A DNA stretch of 24,783 bases, taken from assembly GCA_003522145.1 (NCBI GenBank), contig DPGD01000041.1, forward strand, positions 40,398 to 65,180, in the 5' to 3' direction. Each line of letters starts with the position of its first letter. The stretch's first letter is position 1. This document shows positions 13,981 through 22,230 of the stretch, piece after piece. The position numbers and the translations under genes are program-made. Origin of the DNA: Clostridiales bacterium (GTDB taxonomy: Bacteria > Bacillota > Clostridia > Oscillospirales > CAG-272). Under the pieces are notes generated by a model that worked only from the letters and a program-made list of their open reading frames with translations, was not told the DNA's origin and did not search any database.

Positions 13981-15603
13981 ATGAAAAAAAGACTCTTGGG
14001 CTTGTTGCTGGCAGTGTGCCTTGCCGTATTACCTCTGCTTACATTTACGGTGTCAGCCGCAGAGACGGCAACGCCGTCTCTATGGCTAGAGCGGAGCGAA
14101 GTCTATACCTATTTGCGGGAACAGTTGTCAACGGGCGCTACAACGATTCCTTTGTCGGCGTACAATCTGACAGCAGATCTGCTGACCGGTTTGATGCAGG
14201 ACATCCGCTATACCAGTCCGGAGCTGTTTTTTGTGGACACACGATACGGATACAGTCTTTCCGGCGGAACGATCGTGTCGTTGTTCCCCCAGTACACTCT
14301 TTCGGAAGAGGACCTGACGGCCGCCCAAGAGGAGTATACAGGGTACTTGGAAACGCTGTATGCCCTGGCGGATGACGACTGGAGCAATTTTGAAACGGCG
14401 CTCTTCTACCATGATTTTCTTGCGGCCAACTATGAGTATGACACCAGCTACAGCATTTACGATGCCTACGGCTTCTTAAAAAATCAAAAAGGTGTTTGCC
14501 AGGCATATACCCTGACCTATACCGCCCTCATGGACCATTTCGGCATTCCCTGCACCTATGTGAGTTCGGAAAATATGAATCACATCTGGAACGCTGTCTA
14601 TGTGGACGGCAGCTGGTACCATCTGGATGTCACTCACGACGACCCCGTGTACGACCGGGAAGGTCGGGTCAAGCATGACTATTTTCTCTCAGGAAGCTTG
14701 ACCACTGCCGAGAAAAAAGCGGGGGCGACGGATATGGTAGTGGGCGGAGCCGGAATTGTATTTTCGGAAAACAACCACCCGTTTTATGAACTGCTCTGCA
14801 CCTCCAACGCGGCGATTGTGGAAGGGCGCGGAAAATGGTACGGTATTTTTGCGGATGACAGCTCCGCATGGCTCTCGGAAATTGATTTTGACTCAGCCGT
14901 GACCGTGAAAGCGGATACCGGTTTGTCTGTCAGATGGCGGATTCCCCAGGTGACCGACAGCGCGTATTTGGGAAACTTCTCTGCGCTCTGCACCGACGGA
15001 GATTATCTGTATTATCACAGCGATTCTGAGATTTACGCTTATGATCTGTCTGCCGGAAAAAAAGTGAAAATCTATACCTGCGAAGAAACCACGACTCTTT
15101 ACGGTCTGCAGCTTCGGGAAGGACAGCTGGTGGCCTATTGCGGCGTTTCTCCCAATGTGGCTGCATTTACACCCTTGGATATTCCGGTAAACCTGCCCGC
15201 TTATTATACGATTACCTGGATCGTGGAGGGGCAGGAACCCTATATCACCTACGCCATAGAAGGCTCCAATCCCCTTGAGAGCTTTAACGGTTCCACCTAT
15301 CGGGAAGATAAAAACGGGATGCACTATGTATTCAAAGGATGGTCACCGGAGTTGGTAACGGTGGGGGAGGACACGACCTACACGGCGCTGTACCAAGAGA
15401 TTCTGCTTTATAAACCGGGGGACATCAACGATGACGGTACGGTGACGATTGCCGATGTAACGGCACTGTTGGAGTATTTGTCGGGTAATTCCGCTTCGGT
15501 GAACGAGGCAGCGTTGGACACCAATGGCGACGGCTTCATAACCATTTCGGATGTGACGGCGCTGTTGGAATATCTTTCAGACAGCAGTTTTGTACTTTAC
15601 TAA
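13981..15603 (+). CDS. Secreted transglutaminase-like protein with C-terminal type I dockerin
   Basis: Secreted protein of 540 residues. Signal peptide (about 1-26, ending TVSA), an N-terminal helical region, and a transglutaminase-like domain (about 130-240) with the papain-type triad Cys173 (KGVCQAYT), His201 (MNHIWNAV) and Asp216 (WYHLDVTHDD). In bacteria this fold usually acts as a peptidase or peptide-modifying enzyme rather than a cross-linker. A beta-rich region (about 270-405) and an InlB B-repeat-like segment (about 408-472, FKGWSPELVTVGEDTTYTALY) follow, then a dockerin (about 478-535) with two calcium loops, DINDDGTVTI and DTNGDGFITI, each followed by DVTALLEYLS. The dockerin should bind a cohesin on a cell-surface scaffold. 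The start at 13981 has GAGG 5 nt upstream and an ideal signal peptide. It is the first gene of a two-gene unit. Confidence 0.9.
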   Translation: MKKRLLGLLLAVCLAVLPLLTFTVSAAETATPSLWLERSEVYTYLREQLSTGATTIPLSAYNLTADLLTGLMQDIRYTSPELFFVDTRYGYSLSGGTIVSLFPQYTLSEEDLTAAQEEYTGYLETLYALADDDWSNFETALFYHDFLAANYEYDTSYSIYDAYGFLKNQKGVCQAYTLTYTALMDHFGIPCTYVSSENMNHIWNAVYVDGSWYHLDVTHDDPVYDREGRVKHDYFLSGSLTTAEKKAGATDMVVGGAGIVFSENNHPFYELLCTSNAAIVEGRGKWYGIFADDSSAWLSEIDFDSAVTVKADTGLSVRWRIPQVTDSAYLGNFSALCTDGDYLYYHSDSEIYAYDLSAGKKVKIYTCEETTTLYGLQLREGQLVAYCGVSPNVAAFTPLDIPVNLPAYYTITWIVEGQEPYITYAIEGSNPLESFNGSTYREDKNGMHYVFKGWSPELVTVGEDTTYTALYQEILLYKPGDINDDGTVTIADVTALLEYLSGNSASVNEAALDTNGDGFITISDVTALLEYLSDSSFVLY

Positions 15604-15639
15604 GCAAACCGGCAGAACCTGCGGAAAGGAGGAGAGACT

Positions 15640-16989
15640 GTGCCGAAAGAAAAACAACGAACGGTGAGCGTAGCTATCGCGGTATTCTGTGCGGTTTTCG
15701 GCTTGCTTTTCATCCTTTGCCGATCCTTTGCCGAGGAGAATGCAGGCTCCGAGGGCCTCATCTACGGTATGACTTCCGACGGACAGGGGTGTGTGCTTCT
15801 GGGAATCGGTGACTGCACGGATAAAACCATTGAAATCCCCTCCGCCTATAAAGGACAGCCGGTTCTGGAAATCGGCAGAGGCGCATTTTTGAACGACGGG
15901 ACAATCGAGGCGGTGTATTTTCCCTCTACCATTCAAAAGGTGGGGGAAGAGGCCTTCCGGAACTGTACGGGACTGTTGGATGTGGGCTTTAACGAGGGGC
16001 TGACCGAGCTGGGCATCGGCGCTTTTCAAGGATGCTCCTCTTTGATGACAGCGATTCTCCCCTCCACTCTTGAAACGGTTCCCGAAGGAGCCTTCTCCGG
16101 GTGCAGTGCCCTTTTTGAGGCAGTGCTCCCGGAAGTAAAAGAGATCGGCAAGGACGCCTTCCGGAATTGCAGTTCTCTTCAGGCGCTGAATCTGCCCGAA
16201 ATCCTGAAAACCGTTGGCGTGAATGCCTTCAGGGAATGCCGGGGGTTGATTGCGGTTTCATTTCCCCGGAGCCTTGAACGAATTGAAGATGGAGCATTTT
16301 TCGGTTGCGATGCCCTGTACAGCGTGGACCTGCCGGCAGGAATGGAACGGATCGGGGATTCGGCATTCTCCGGCTGCACTTCGCTTTCCGCCCTCACTCT
16401 GGGAGAAAACCTGGGTGAGCTTGGAGAGTGGGCTTTTTCCGGATGCAGAGCACTCAAAACAGCGTCTCTGCCTTCGGGCATGGGGACCATCGGGGACTTT
16501 TGCTTTGCCGGCTGTTGGAGTCTGACCTCCTTTTCCTTTCCGGCAGATCAGAACAGCATTCCCGATGGAATGTTTGAGGACTGCACAGCGCTGACAGCGC
16601 TGACTGTGAACGGAACGGTTTCGGAGCTTGGGGATTATTCCTTTTACGGTTGCACCGGGTTGAATACCCTGACCTTCGGAGACCGCCTGAAACGGATCGG
16701 CCGATCGGCCTTTGGCGGTTGTCCTCTTGAACAGCTTTCCTATACCGGCTCCCGGAATCCTCTTGCGTTTTTGGTTCTGGAGCCGGAAAACGAACCGGTG
16801 CAGTCCTGGCTGGAGACCAATTTTCAGTCTGCAGAGGATGTAAACGGCGACGGTACGGTAAGCATTGCCGATGTGACCTTTGTTCTGGATGCGCTGTCAA
16901 ACGGAAAGGATGTCCCGGATCTGGACGGCGACTGTGTCGGCTCCATTTCCGATGTAACCCGGCTCTTGGACATTCTGGCAGGAGCGTAA
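15640..16989 (+). CDS. BspA-type leucine-rich-repeat protein with C-terminal dockerin
   Basis: Secreted or membrane-anchored protein of 449 residues. An N-terminal hydrophobic segment (about 10-30) is a signal peptide or anchor. Residues about 79-365 are some 12 BspA-like repeats of 22-23 residues with the pattern GxxAFxxCxxLxxxxLPxxLxxI (LRR_5), a fold used for binding. The C-terminal dockerin (about 398-449) has a canonical first calcium loop DVNGDGTVSI and a second, DLDGDCVGSI, in which Cys and Gly replace usual residues. The GTG start at 15640 is supported by a strong AAGGAGG 7 nt upstream; it lies 36 bp after the transglutaminase stop, so the two are probably co-transcribed. There is no catalytic domain; it probably adds a binding module to a cohesin-based surface complex. 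Confidence 0.9.
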   Translation: MPKEKQRTVSVAIAVFCAVFGLLFILCRSFAEENAGSEGLIYGMTSDGQGCVLLGIGDCTDKTIEIPSAYKGQPVLEIGRGAFLNDGTIEAVYFPSTIQKVGEEAFRNCTGLLDVGFNEGLTELGIGAFQGCSSLMTAILPSTLETVPEGAFSGCSALFEAVLPEVKEIGKDAFRNCSSLQALNLPEILKTVGVNAFRECRGLIAVSFPRSLERIEDGAFFGCDALYSVDLPAGMERIGDSAFSGCTSLSALTLGENLGELGEWAFSGCRALKTASLPSGMGTIGDFCFAGCWSLTSFSFPADQNSIPDGMFEDCTALTALTVNGTVSELGDYSFYGCTGLNTLTFGDRLKRIGRSAFGGCPLEQLSYTGSRNPLAFLVLEPENEPVQSWLETNFQSAEDVNGDGTVSIADVTFVLDALSNGKDVPDLDGDCVGSISDVTRLLDILAGA

Positions 16990-17089
16990 GTATGGTACGG
17001 ACGGCAATAGGCCATTGGATAAACCGGCTTTTTAAAAATCAAAGCCCTGCCCGCCTGCTCCCTTCATAAAACAGGATACCTCATTCCAA

Positions 17090-17125
17090 AAGGGGCTGTA
17101 AAAAGCGAGTTTTTTACAGCCCCTT
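17090..17125. terminator. Terminator after the dockerin pair
   Basis: A perfect 15-bp stem, AAGGGGCTGTAAAAA with TTTTTACAGCCCCTT, and a 6-nt loop, 100 bp past the LRR stop. The T-run lies within the stem, not after it, so it may work in both directions but less efficiently. It opens a 385-bp gene-free stretch (16990-17374). Confidence 0.7.
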
Positions 17126-17250
17126 AAAAATACCGATCGGGATTCCGGCATTTTGATGCGATCTTGATCGGTTTTCCTAAGTTTTGTCTAAATTCAGGCA
17201 AATTTTGTGAAAAAATGACGGCTTTCAGCCATCAAGGCCCATGTCATCGA

Positions 17251-17294
17251 AGGTGTAAAAAAGCTCTGACCGAGCTTTTTTACACCTCCTTTTT
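17251..17294 (+). terminator. Second strong terminator, plus strand
   Basis: A perfect 16-bp stem (17251-17266 with 17272-17287), 5-nt loop, then CCTTTTT. It is 260 bp past the LRR stop and after another terminator, so it either backs that one up or ends a separate small RNA. The homology to the second lipoprotein copy's 3' flank begins at the end of this hairpin. Confidence 0.88.
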
Positions 17295-18560
17295 ACCGTA
17301 AAGTATTTGTTACTGCTGCAAGGTCCCCTCATAGAGCATCCTGCATATATGCTGTTGATCTTCTTGGTGGGCGATCAGACTATTTCATCATATTCATAGG
17401 TCTCCAGCTTGACGGCATTCACCAGTGAAAGAACCTGCTCGGTCGGTGCGTTGGACACCAGCCGGGCATGATAGTCGCGGTTGTTCCAATACACATCGTA
17501 GACCTTGGCTGTTCCGTTTGTGCCCAACAGGATGACCGCGGCCTCCTCCGTATCCGACACGACCGTTCCGCCGATCGAGGTGGTATACTCCGAATCTTTG
17601 TCATAGCCCTGCCATCCGTACAGATCGAGATCATAGTCATTGTTCCCGTCGGTGACGGTAAAGCCCACGCCGAAGCCAAGCCAATTCTCAACACCCTTTC
17701 CCTTCTCAATATCCGAGGAGTAAATCAGGCGCACCTCCTGCCGGCTTTCAAATGTTTTGTTCTGCAGAGCCGGCATATCATAGTATAAATCATTGTGCCC
17801 CTTATTCTTCTGGATGTTTTCTATAACGGCCTTTTCCTTCGCCGTAAACCGGGAATCGTTTTTCACCGCATCATTCAGCTCATAGCCCTTCATGGCGTTT
17901 CCCATGGTCTCCAGGCTTTCAAAGGAGATGAAGGAGGGATGATAGGCGAAGGTATCAACGCCTGGGGGTGTCGGTGTTTCGGCAAAGGTCTCTGGGGTTC
18001 TGTTCTCCGTCGGCGTTGCCGAATTTGCGGAATTTGAGTTCTGACACCCGGAGAAAATCAGAATAAACAGCAAGAGTAATGCATATAAAGCGGAAATTCT
18101 TTTATGAGGGTACATAAGTTGCTCCTTTTGTTATTAAACAATGCTCAGTTCTGTTTCCAGATAGTTCAAAATAGTCGAATAACAATCTTCGCAGAACGAT
18201 TTCTCGCCATTGAAATCGGTTAAATCCATATGCCTCAATTGCTTCATCACACAGTGATTCCGCGGAGCTGTAAGAACCGCAGTCCCGTGATCCGGCGCAG
18301 TCAATTCATGGCCAAACTCGTGAATCAGTCTTGGCAGCATTTGCTCCACATACAAGCTCCAGGAGGTGATCTTGTTTTCAAGTATCAGTCCGTTATAGGA
18401 TGCCATGTGAAAGCTGGTACAGTATTCATCGCCGTCTGCATTATTGAATGCGCTTCCCGTCAGAAGCATAAATGGATGTTTGTTATTAATAGTCATAGTT
18501 AATCGGTTATCGTCATAAAAGCTCTTCATTATTTTAGTATAATAAGTACACTTATTCTGG
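17291..18560. repeat. Segmental duplication, copy A (partner 21377-22567)
   Basis: This stretch and 21377-22567 are homologous along their length: about 80 bp of 3' flank beginning TTTTACCGTAAA (allowing for the first T's), the whole lipoprotein gene, the short gene gap and the 3' end of the metalloprotease gene. Divergence is considerable, so the duplication is old. Copy B has lost part of the protease end. The two copies are in the same orientation with the rest of the protease gene between them. Confidence 0.85.
17375..18115 (-). CDS. Lipoprotein of unknown family, copy A, paired with the metalloprotease
   Basis: Predicted lipoprotein of 246 residues, function unrecognised. Signal peptide with lipobox FSGC (Cys24), a Thr/Pro-rich linker (about 26-58) and one globular domain (about 60-246). 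The domain begins FISFESLETMGNAMKGYELN and ends VSNAPTEQVLSLVNAVKLETYEYDEIV; these two parts are the best conserved against the paralogue at 21456-22208, along with RLIYSSDIEKGKGV. It starts 18 bp after the stop of the metalloprotease gene with AAAAGGAG in front, so the two are co-transcribed. Because copy B is kept intact although its protease partner has decayed, it may have a value of its own, for example protecting the cell surface from the protease. That is inference from gene order only; a substrate-binding or unrelated role is possible. Confidence 0.8.
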   Translation of the reverse strand: MYPHKRISALYALLLLFILIFSGCQNSNSANSATPTENRTPETFAETPTPPGVDTFAYHPSFISFESLETMGNAMKGYELNDAVKNDSRFTAKEKAVIENIQKNKGHNDLYYDMPALQNKTFESRQEVRLIYSSDIEKGKGVENWLGFGVGFTVTDGNNDYDLDLYGWQGYDKDSEYTTSIGGTVVSDTEEAAVILLGTNGTAKVYDVYWNNRDYHARLVSNAPTEQVLSLVNAVKLETYEYDEIV

Positions 18561-20974
18561 TGTCCTTCCTTCGTACATTGAGAACATACCCCGAATCCGG
18601 GACACAAACTGTTCATTGTGCCGGAATTTATGACCGAATTCTGACCTTCGGTGATGCACTTGTCCGTTACACTGGAAAACTGAACCGGATTCTTGATGGT
18701 GACTCTGAAGCTCAGCGTTCTCCACATTGCTTCGTTGAATTGCTCAGTTAATTCATTGATGATGCCCAGATAATGATCTGCCCCGTAACGCACAACAAAT
18801 TTTTGGTCATAAAACACACTCAGCGTGGTTTGATATTTTGAGATATACCATTCGTCGGAATAGTCGGTATTATTTGTGTAGCGATTCAAAAGCAATTCTC
18901 CGGCATAATTTACGGACAGGCATTTACTGCTGTTGCTCTTATTGATCACCTTGAGAGCATAACTGTCCGTGAAAGCAAACTTCCACTTCTGCTGACTGGA
19001 AGAATTTGTTGTGGATAGAACCACCTCACCATCTGCATTAACAGACAAATAATAACTGGCGGAACCCTCCGTTTTCAGTTTTATGGTGTAGTAATTATTG
19101 CCGACATAATTCAGAATCCAGTACTGACAGATATGATTGGTGTTTGTCACAGGCAATTCATCATAATCATCCAGCAAAACCATTTGACCGCTTCCGATTT
19201 CACCGGTTTTCACGCCGGAATACAGATTCTCTTTTTTGTTCTCAAAAAAGTAGGTCCCATCCGACGGAATGATCGTCAGCTTTTGGGTATTCGTGACCTC
19301 CTTACCAAACACAACGGCCCTTGCGGTAATATCTACAACACCCATGCGTACTGCTGTGATGCTGCCGGTGTTTTCATCAATCTCTGCAATTGTGCAGTCG
19401 CTGGTAGACCATGTGACAGTGGAACTCGGACTGCAGGATGCCGTCGCCAACATGGTCTCTCCGGCACGCAGGCAGGTGGTGTTGGAGTAGATATTACTGA
19501 TAGTCAACAGCGGTTCAAAGGAATACACCAGATAGGGTCTGTACGCCCCGTTCTCTGCACTGTATTCACTGGAACAAAACTGTTTATACGGTAAATCCGC
19601 TTCGCTATATCCATATACATGTACAACAAATCCACGCTCGGCCGGGGTGCTATCCTCATTATTTACAAAGTAGCTGGTAATATCGAATTCCTTGGCCTCA
19701 TTGTTTCCAAGAGAGCCGTATGTAATGGGTGTTGAGGAATAGTTGTTACTTCCGATGATTCCTGCATATGTAGCGGTGCTTTCGGTCCAATCGGTTGTGA
19801 TCGGATAAAACGCAATGTTCTTCGCCGCTGTCCCGCTGGCTTCCTTTAATCCGAATTTTACGCTTGTGATCATATTGTGCTCCAGCGGATAGATATACTG
19901 CTCTTCATCGTACAGAACCGGAAATCTGACGGCAGTCCATGCAGAACCATACGAAGAAGAACCCAGATCATTAAAGAGCATCGTGCCGCAATTCATATTC
20001 GGAAGATTCTCATACAGCACGGCATCTTCAATGGAATTGGAAGCCGTATTATCGGTTAGCCGTATTGTCGGATCGATCGTAACCGGGTAAACGGTTTCCG
20101 GGCTTTCCAAGAAAGACATCGGTACACTGACAGAGAACTCATACAGGCCATTCTTTTCGCCGATCAATTTCATAGACCCGACTTCAAAATGAGTGGAAGA
20201 ATCGTAAGCCCAGATATCCCCGAGAGCAATTCTTTCTTTATCGTCTTTGTCCTTGGCAAAGTAATACTTTCCGTCGCACTCAAACAGAAGTAAATCTCCG
20301 GAATAAACGCTGAAGAAGAACTGGTTCTTTCCGATGTTGCGATCCAGAATAATATCTTCCTTCAGGCCGGACAAGGTAGGGGTATACCGTAAGGATGCAC
20401 CGGCTCCAAACACATTCAGATAGGTGACTGTGTTGCTTTTTTCATCAAAAAGCGTTCTTGCCTTTGAAAAGGTATTCATTGGTTCTTTTGGAACAAATGT
20501 AACTGCACCGTAAGAGGAAGAAACCGATACTCCACCGGTCAAGTTCTCCGGAAGAGAGATGTCAAAATTGTTCTTCCGCATCGTATAAATACCATTGTTT
20601 TTGATTAACGAGACATCTTTTTCAACGATTGCTCCTGTATGATCCTGATACTTCACAGGCTCCGGAATATAGTATACGGAACAAGTATCATTTGCATTTT
20701 TAAATACATAGGTGTGCAAATCCTCAAGATCGTTCATTCGCTGAATATGTTTCGCTTTTGAAAATTCCGTTTCATCGATGTAATCGAATATTTTGCTCTC
20801 TTTTTTCAAAGAAAGCTGCAATTCATCCGCCATTTTGCTATACATTTCAACCTTGTCGATTGATTCTGTAATCTCTTGGAAAATTTTGGGAACCGCGTCA
20901 ACATTGAATGCAGAGAACAGGGTAAAAGGCATCAAAATCATGCAGGCCATTAGGAACGATACTACTTTTTTCAT
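18134..20974 (-). CDS. Secreted multidomain metzincin-like metalloprotease (DNRLRE, Ig-like and ricin-like domains)
   Basis: Secreted protein of 946 residues. Order: signal peptide (about 1-27); a region of unknown fold (about 28-295); a DNRLRE domain (about 300-487, beta-sandwich found in surface proteins); a Big_2 bacterial Ig-like domain (about 490-568, with VTWSTSDCTIAEIDENTGSI); a ricin-B-like lectin domain (about 572-715); and a C-terminal metallopeptidase (about 716-946). The zinc site is HEFGHELTAPDH: His885, Glu886, His889, third ligand Asp895 or His896. It is followed by CVM (908-910) as a possible Met-turn and FCEDC (927-931), a metzincin-like arrangement. The Gly of the consensus HExxHxxGxxH/D is replaced, so exact family is open. 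A Cys-rich knuckle lies at 791-809. The ATG at 20974 has AAAGGAG 7 nt upstream and a clean signal peptide. The lipoprotein gene follows after 18 bp. The combination of lectin and protease suggests glycoprotein substrates. Confidence 0.88.
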   Translation of the reverse strand: MKKVVSFLMACMILMPFTLFSAFNVDAVPKIFQEITESIDKVEMYSKMADELQLSLKKESKIFDYIDETEFSKAKHIQRMNDLEDLHTYVFKNANDTCSVYYIPEPVKYQDHTGAIVEKDVSLIKNNGIYTMRKNNFDISLPENLTGGVSVSSSYGAVTFVPKEPMNTFSKARTLFDEKSNTVTYLNVFGAGASLRYTPTLSGLKEDIILDRNIGKNQFFFSVYSGDLLLFECDGKYYFAKDKDDKERIALGDIWAYDSSTHFEVGSMKLIGEKNGLYEFSVSVPMSFLESPETVYPVTIDPTIRLTDNTASNSIEDAVLYENLPNMNCGTMLFNDLGSSSYGSAWTAVRFPVLYDEEQYIYPLEHNMITSVKFGLKEASGTAAKNIAFYPITTDWTESTATYAGIIGSNNYSSTPITYGSLGNNEAKEFDITSYFVNNEDSTPAERGFVVHVYGYSEADLPYKQFCSSEYSAENGAYRPYLVYSFEPLLTISNIYSNTTCLRAGETMLATASCSPSSTVTWSTSDCTIAEIDENTGSITAVRMGVVDITARAVVFGKEVTNTQKLTIIPSDGTYFFENKKENLYSGVKTGEIGSGQMVLLDDYDELPVTNTNHICQYWILNYVGNNYYTIKLKTEGSASYYLSVNADGEVVLSTTNSSSQQKWKFAFTDSYALKVINKSNSSKCLSVNYAGELLLNRYTNNTDYSDEWYISKYQTTLSVFYDQKFVVRYGADHYLGIINELTEQFNEAMWRTLSFRVTIKNPVQFSSVTDKCITEGQNSVINSGTMNSLCPGFGVCSQCTKEGHQNKCTYYTKIMKSFYDDNRLTMTINNKHPFMLLTGSAFNNADGDEYCTSFHMASYNGLILENKITSWSLYVEQMLPRLIHEFGHELTAPDHGTAVLTAPRNHCVMKQLRHMDLTDFNGEKSFCEDCYSTILNYLETELSIV

Positions 20975-21281
20975 AAACTTTCTCCTTTCAAATTTGTTTT
21001 TTCCTATGTTTTCTGACACCAAGCTGTTAAACTATTTCATAGCGCATCCCTCCTTTCAAATTTATTTTTGGGGTTTATATATTTTTGAATACGACTCATA
21101 CCGGTGTAACTGTACAAATTTTGACAAAACTCTGAAGCGTTTTTCCTGCTTTTTCTCACATAAAGCGCTGATTTCCCCAGAATGGTTTTGCCGCGAAGCC
21201 GGGTTCTGCATATTCGCATACTTTAATTTTTCTTTTATTCCACATTGTGAATTTTGGTGCATTTATTTGCTTTGCAGGAAT
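20975..21281 (-). promoter_or_regulatory. Long 5' leader of the metalloprotease operon
   Basis: About 300 nt separate the promoter at 21282-21310 from the metalloprotease start. The stretch is A/T-rich and contains no convincing gene; two overlapping minus-strand frames of 60-66 codons lack a ribosome binding site. It contains an imperfect palindrome TTCCACATTGTGAA (21238-21251) and, near its 3' end, a duplicated ribosome-binding segment with a two-codon frame. The length suggests post-initiation control, but no known riboswitch was recognised. Confidence 0.45.
21032..21056 (-). promoter_or_regulatory. Strong ribosome binding site followed by a minimal Met-Lys-stop frame
   Basis: On the minus strand AAAGGAGGG (21056-21048), a 7-nt spacer and ATG AAA TAG (21040-21032) form a perfectly placed start with only two sense codons. 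The 14-nt block AAATTTGAAAGGAG is identical to the one preceding the real protease start (20995-20982), with the same 7-nt spacing. It is either the stump of a duplicated gene start or a regulatory mini-frame 66 bp upstream of the protease. Confidence 0.5.
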
Positions 21282-21310
21282 ATTTTACCACAAATATATA
21301 ACGCTGTCAA
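21282..21310 (-). promoter_or_regulatory. Promoter of the intact metalloprotease-lipoprotein operon
   Basis: On the minus strand TTGACA (21310-21305) and TAAAAT (21287-21282) are 17 bp apart, near consensus. The spacer ends TTTGTGG, as in the promoter at 22910-22938. Confidence 0.85.
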
Positions 21311-21342
21311 TATCTTTTTTAAAAAAATAAAAAGAACATTTC

Positions 21343-21379
21343 AAAAGCCGCCCAAGGATTTTCTCCTTGGGCGGCTTTT
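21343..21379 (-). terminator. Terminator of lipoprotein copy B
   Basis: A perfect 16-bp stem, AAAAGCCGCCCAAGGA with TCCTTGGGCGGCTTTT, 5-nt loop, 77 bp past the copy B stop codon. The T's close the stem on either strand. It separates the two tandem operons: the promoter of the next unit begins just downstream. Confidence 0.85.
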
Positions 21380-21455
21380 CACCGTAAAATATTTGCTGCT
21401 GCAGGTCCTCTCACAGAACACCCTGCATATTGCTGTTGATCTTCTTGGTGAACGA

Positions 21456-22208
21456 TCAGACTATTTTATCATATTCATAGGTATCCAGTTGGACGGCATT
21501 TACCAATGAAAGCACCTGCTCGGTCGGTGCGTTGGACACCAACCGGATGTGAACGCACCGCTTATCCAGATACACATCGTAAACCCTAGCTGTATTGTTT
21601 GACCCCAACAGAAGAACGAGTGCTTCTTCTGTGTCAGATACCGTTGTTCCTTGGATTGTGGAGGTATACTCAGGATTTTGGTCATAAACAAGCACTCCGT
21701 ATATATCGAAATCATAGTTATAGGTCCCGTCAGTAATGGTAAAACCCACGCCGCAACCACACCAACTCTGAACGCCCTTCCCCTTCTCAATATCTGAGGA
21801 GTAAATCAAGCGTACTTCCTTGCTCAGCGTGAACGCCTTGTCTTTGATATCCGGAACATCAAAATAGAAATTATTGTGTCCCTTAGTCTCTTGTATATGC
21901 TCAATTGCGGCCTTCTCTTCCTCGGTAAAGCGGGGATCGTTTTTCACCACATCATTCAGCTCATAGCCCTTCATGGCATTTCCCATCGTCTCCAGACTTT
22001 CAAAGGAAATAAAAGCGGGAGAATAATTGAAGGTCCCGGTGGTGGGCGTTGTCGGGGTCTCGGCAGATGTTTGCGGAGTTCCGCTCTCTGCGGGCGTTAC
22101 CGTCGGTGTTGCCGAATTTGTGGAATTTGAATTCTGACACCCTGAGAAAATCAGAATTAACAGCAAGAGTGATGCACATATGACGGAAAATTTTTTATAA
22201 GAGTACAT
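21456..22208 (-). CDS. Lipoprotein of unknown family, copy B
   Basis: Paralogue of the lipoprotein at 17375-18115, 250 residues, same layout: lipobox FSGC (Cys24), Thr/Pro/Ser-rich linker (about 26-62), and one globular domain. By eye roughly two thirds or more of the domain is identical, with FISFESLETMGNAMKGYELN, RLIYSSDIEKGKGV, VSDTEEA and VSNAPTEQVLSLVNAV unchanged. Differences cluster in the middle (for example SWCGCGVGF for NWLGFGVGF, adding two Cys). AAAGGAG precedes the ATG. It lies about 22 bp after the end of the protease remnant, the same spacing as in the intact unit, and keeps a promoter and a terminator. The reading frame is undamaged, so it is probably still under selection even though its former partner is lost. 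Confidence 0.8.
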   Translation of the reverse strand: MYSYKKFSVICASLLLLILIFSGCQNSNSTNSATPTVTPAESGTPQTSAETPTTPTTGTFNYSPAFISFESLETMGNAMKGYELNDVVKNDPRFTEEEKAAIEHIQETKGHNNFYFDVPDIKDKAFTLSKEVRLIYSSDIEKGKGVQSWCGCGVGFTITDGTYNYDFDIYGVLVYDQNPEYTSTIQGTTVSDTEEALVLLLGSNNTARVYDVYLDKRCVHIRLVSNAPTEQVLSLVNAVQLDTYEYDKIV

Positions 22209-22230
22209 AATATTCTCCTTTCACTATAAG

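Noticed and set aside
21037..21262. Two overlapping minus-strand frames of 60-66 codons in the protease leader
   Set aside because: Neither has a ribosome binding site, they overlap in different frames, and the sequence shows no domain or signal peptide.
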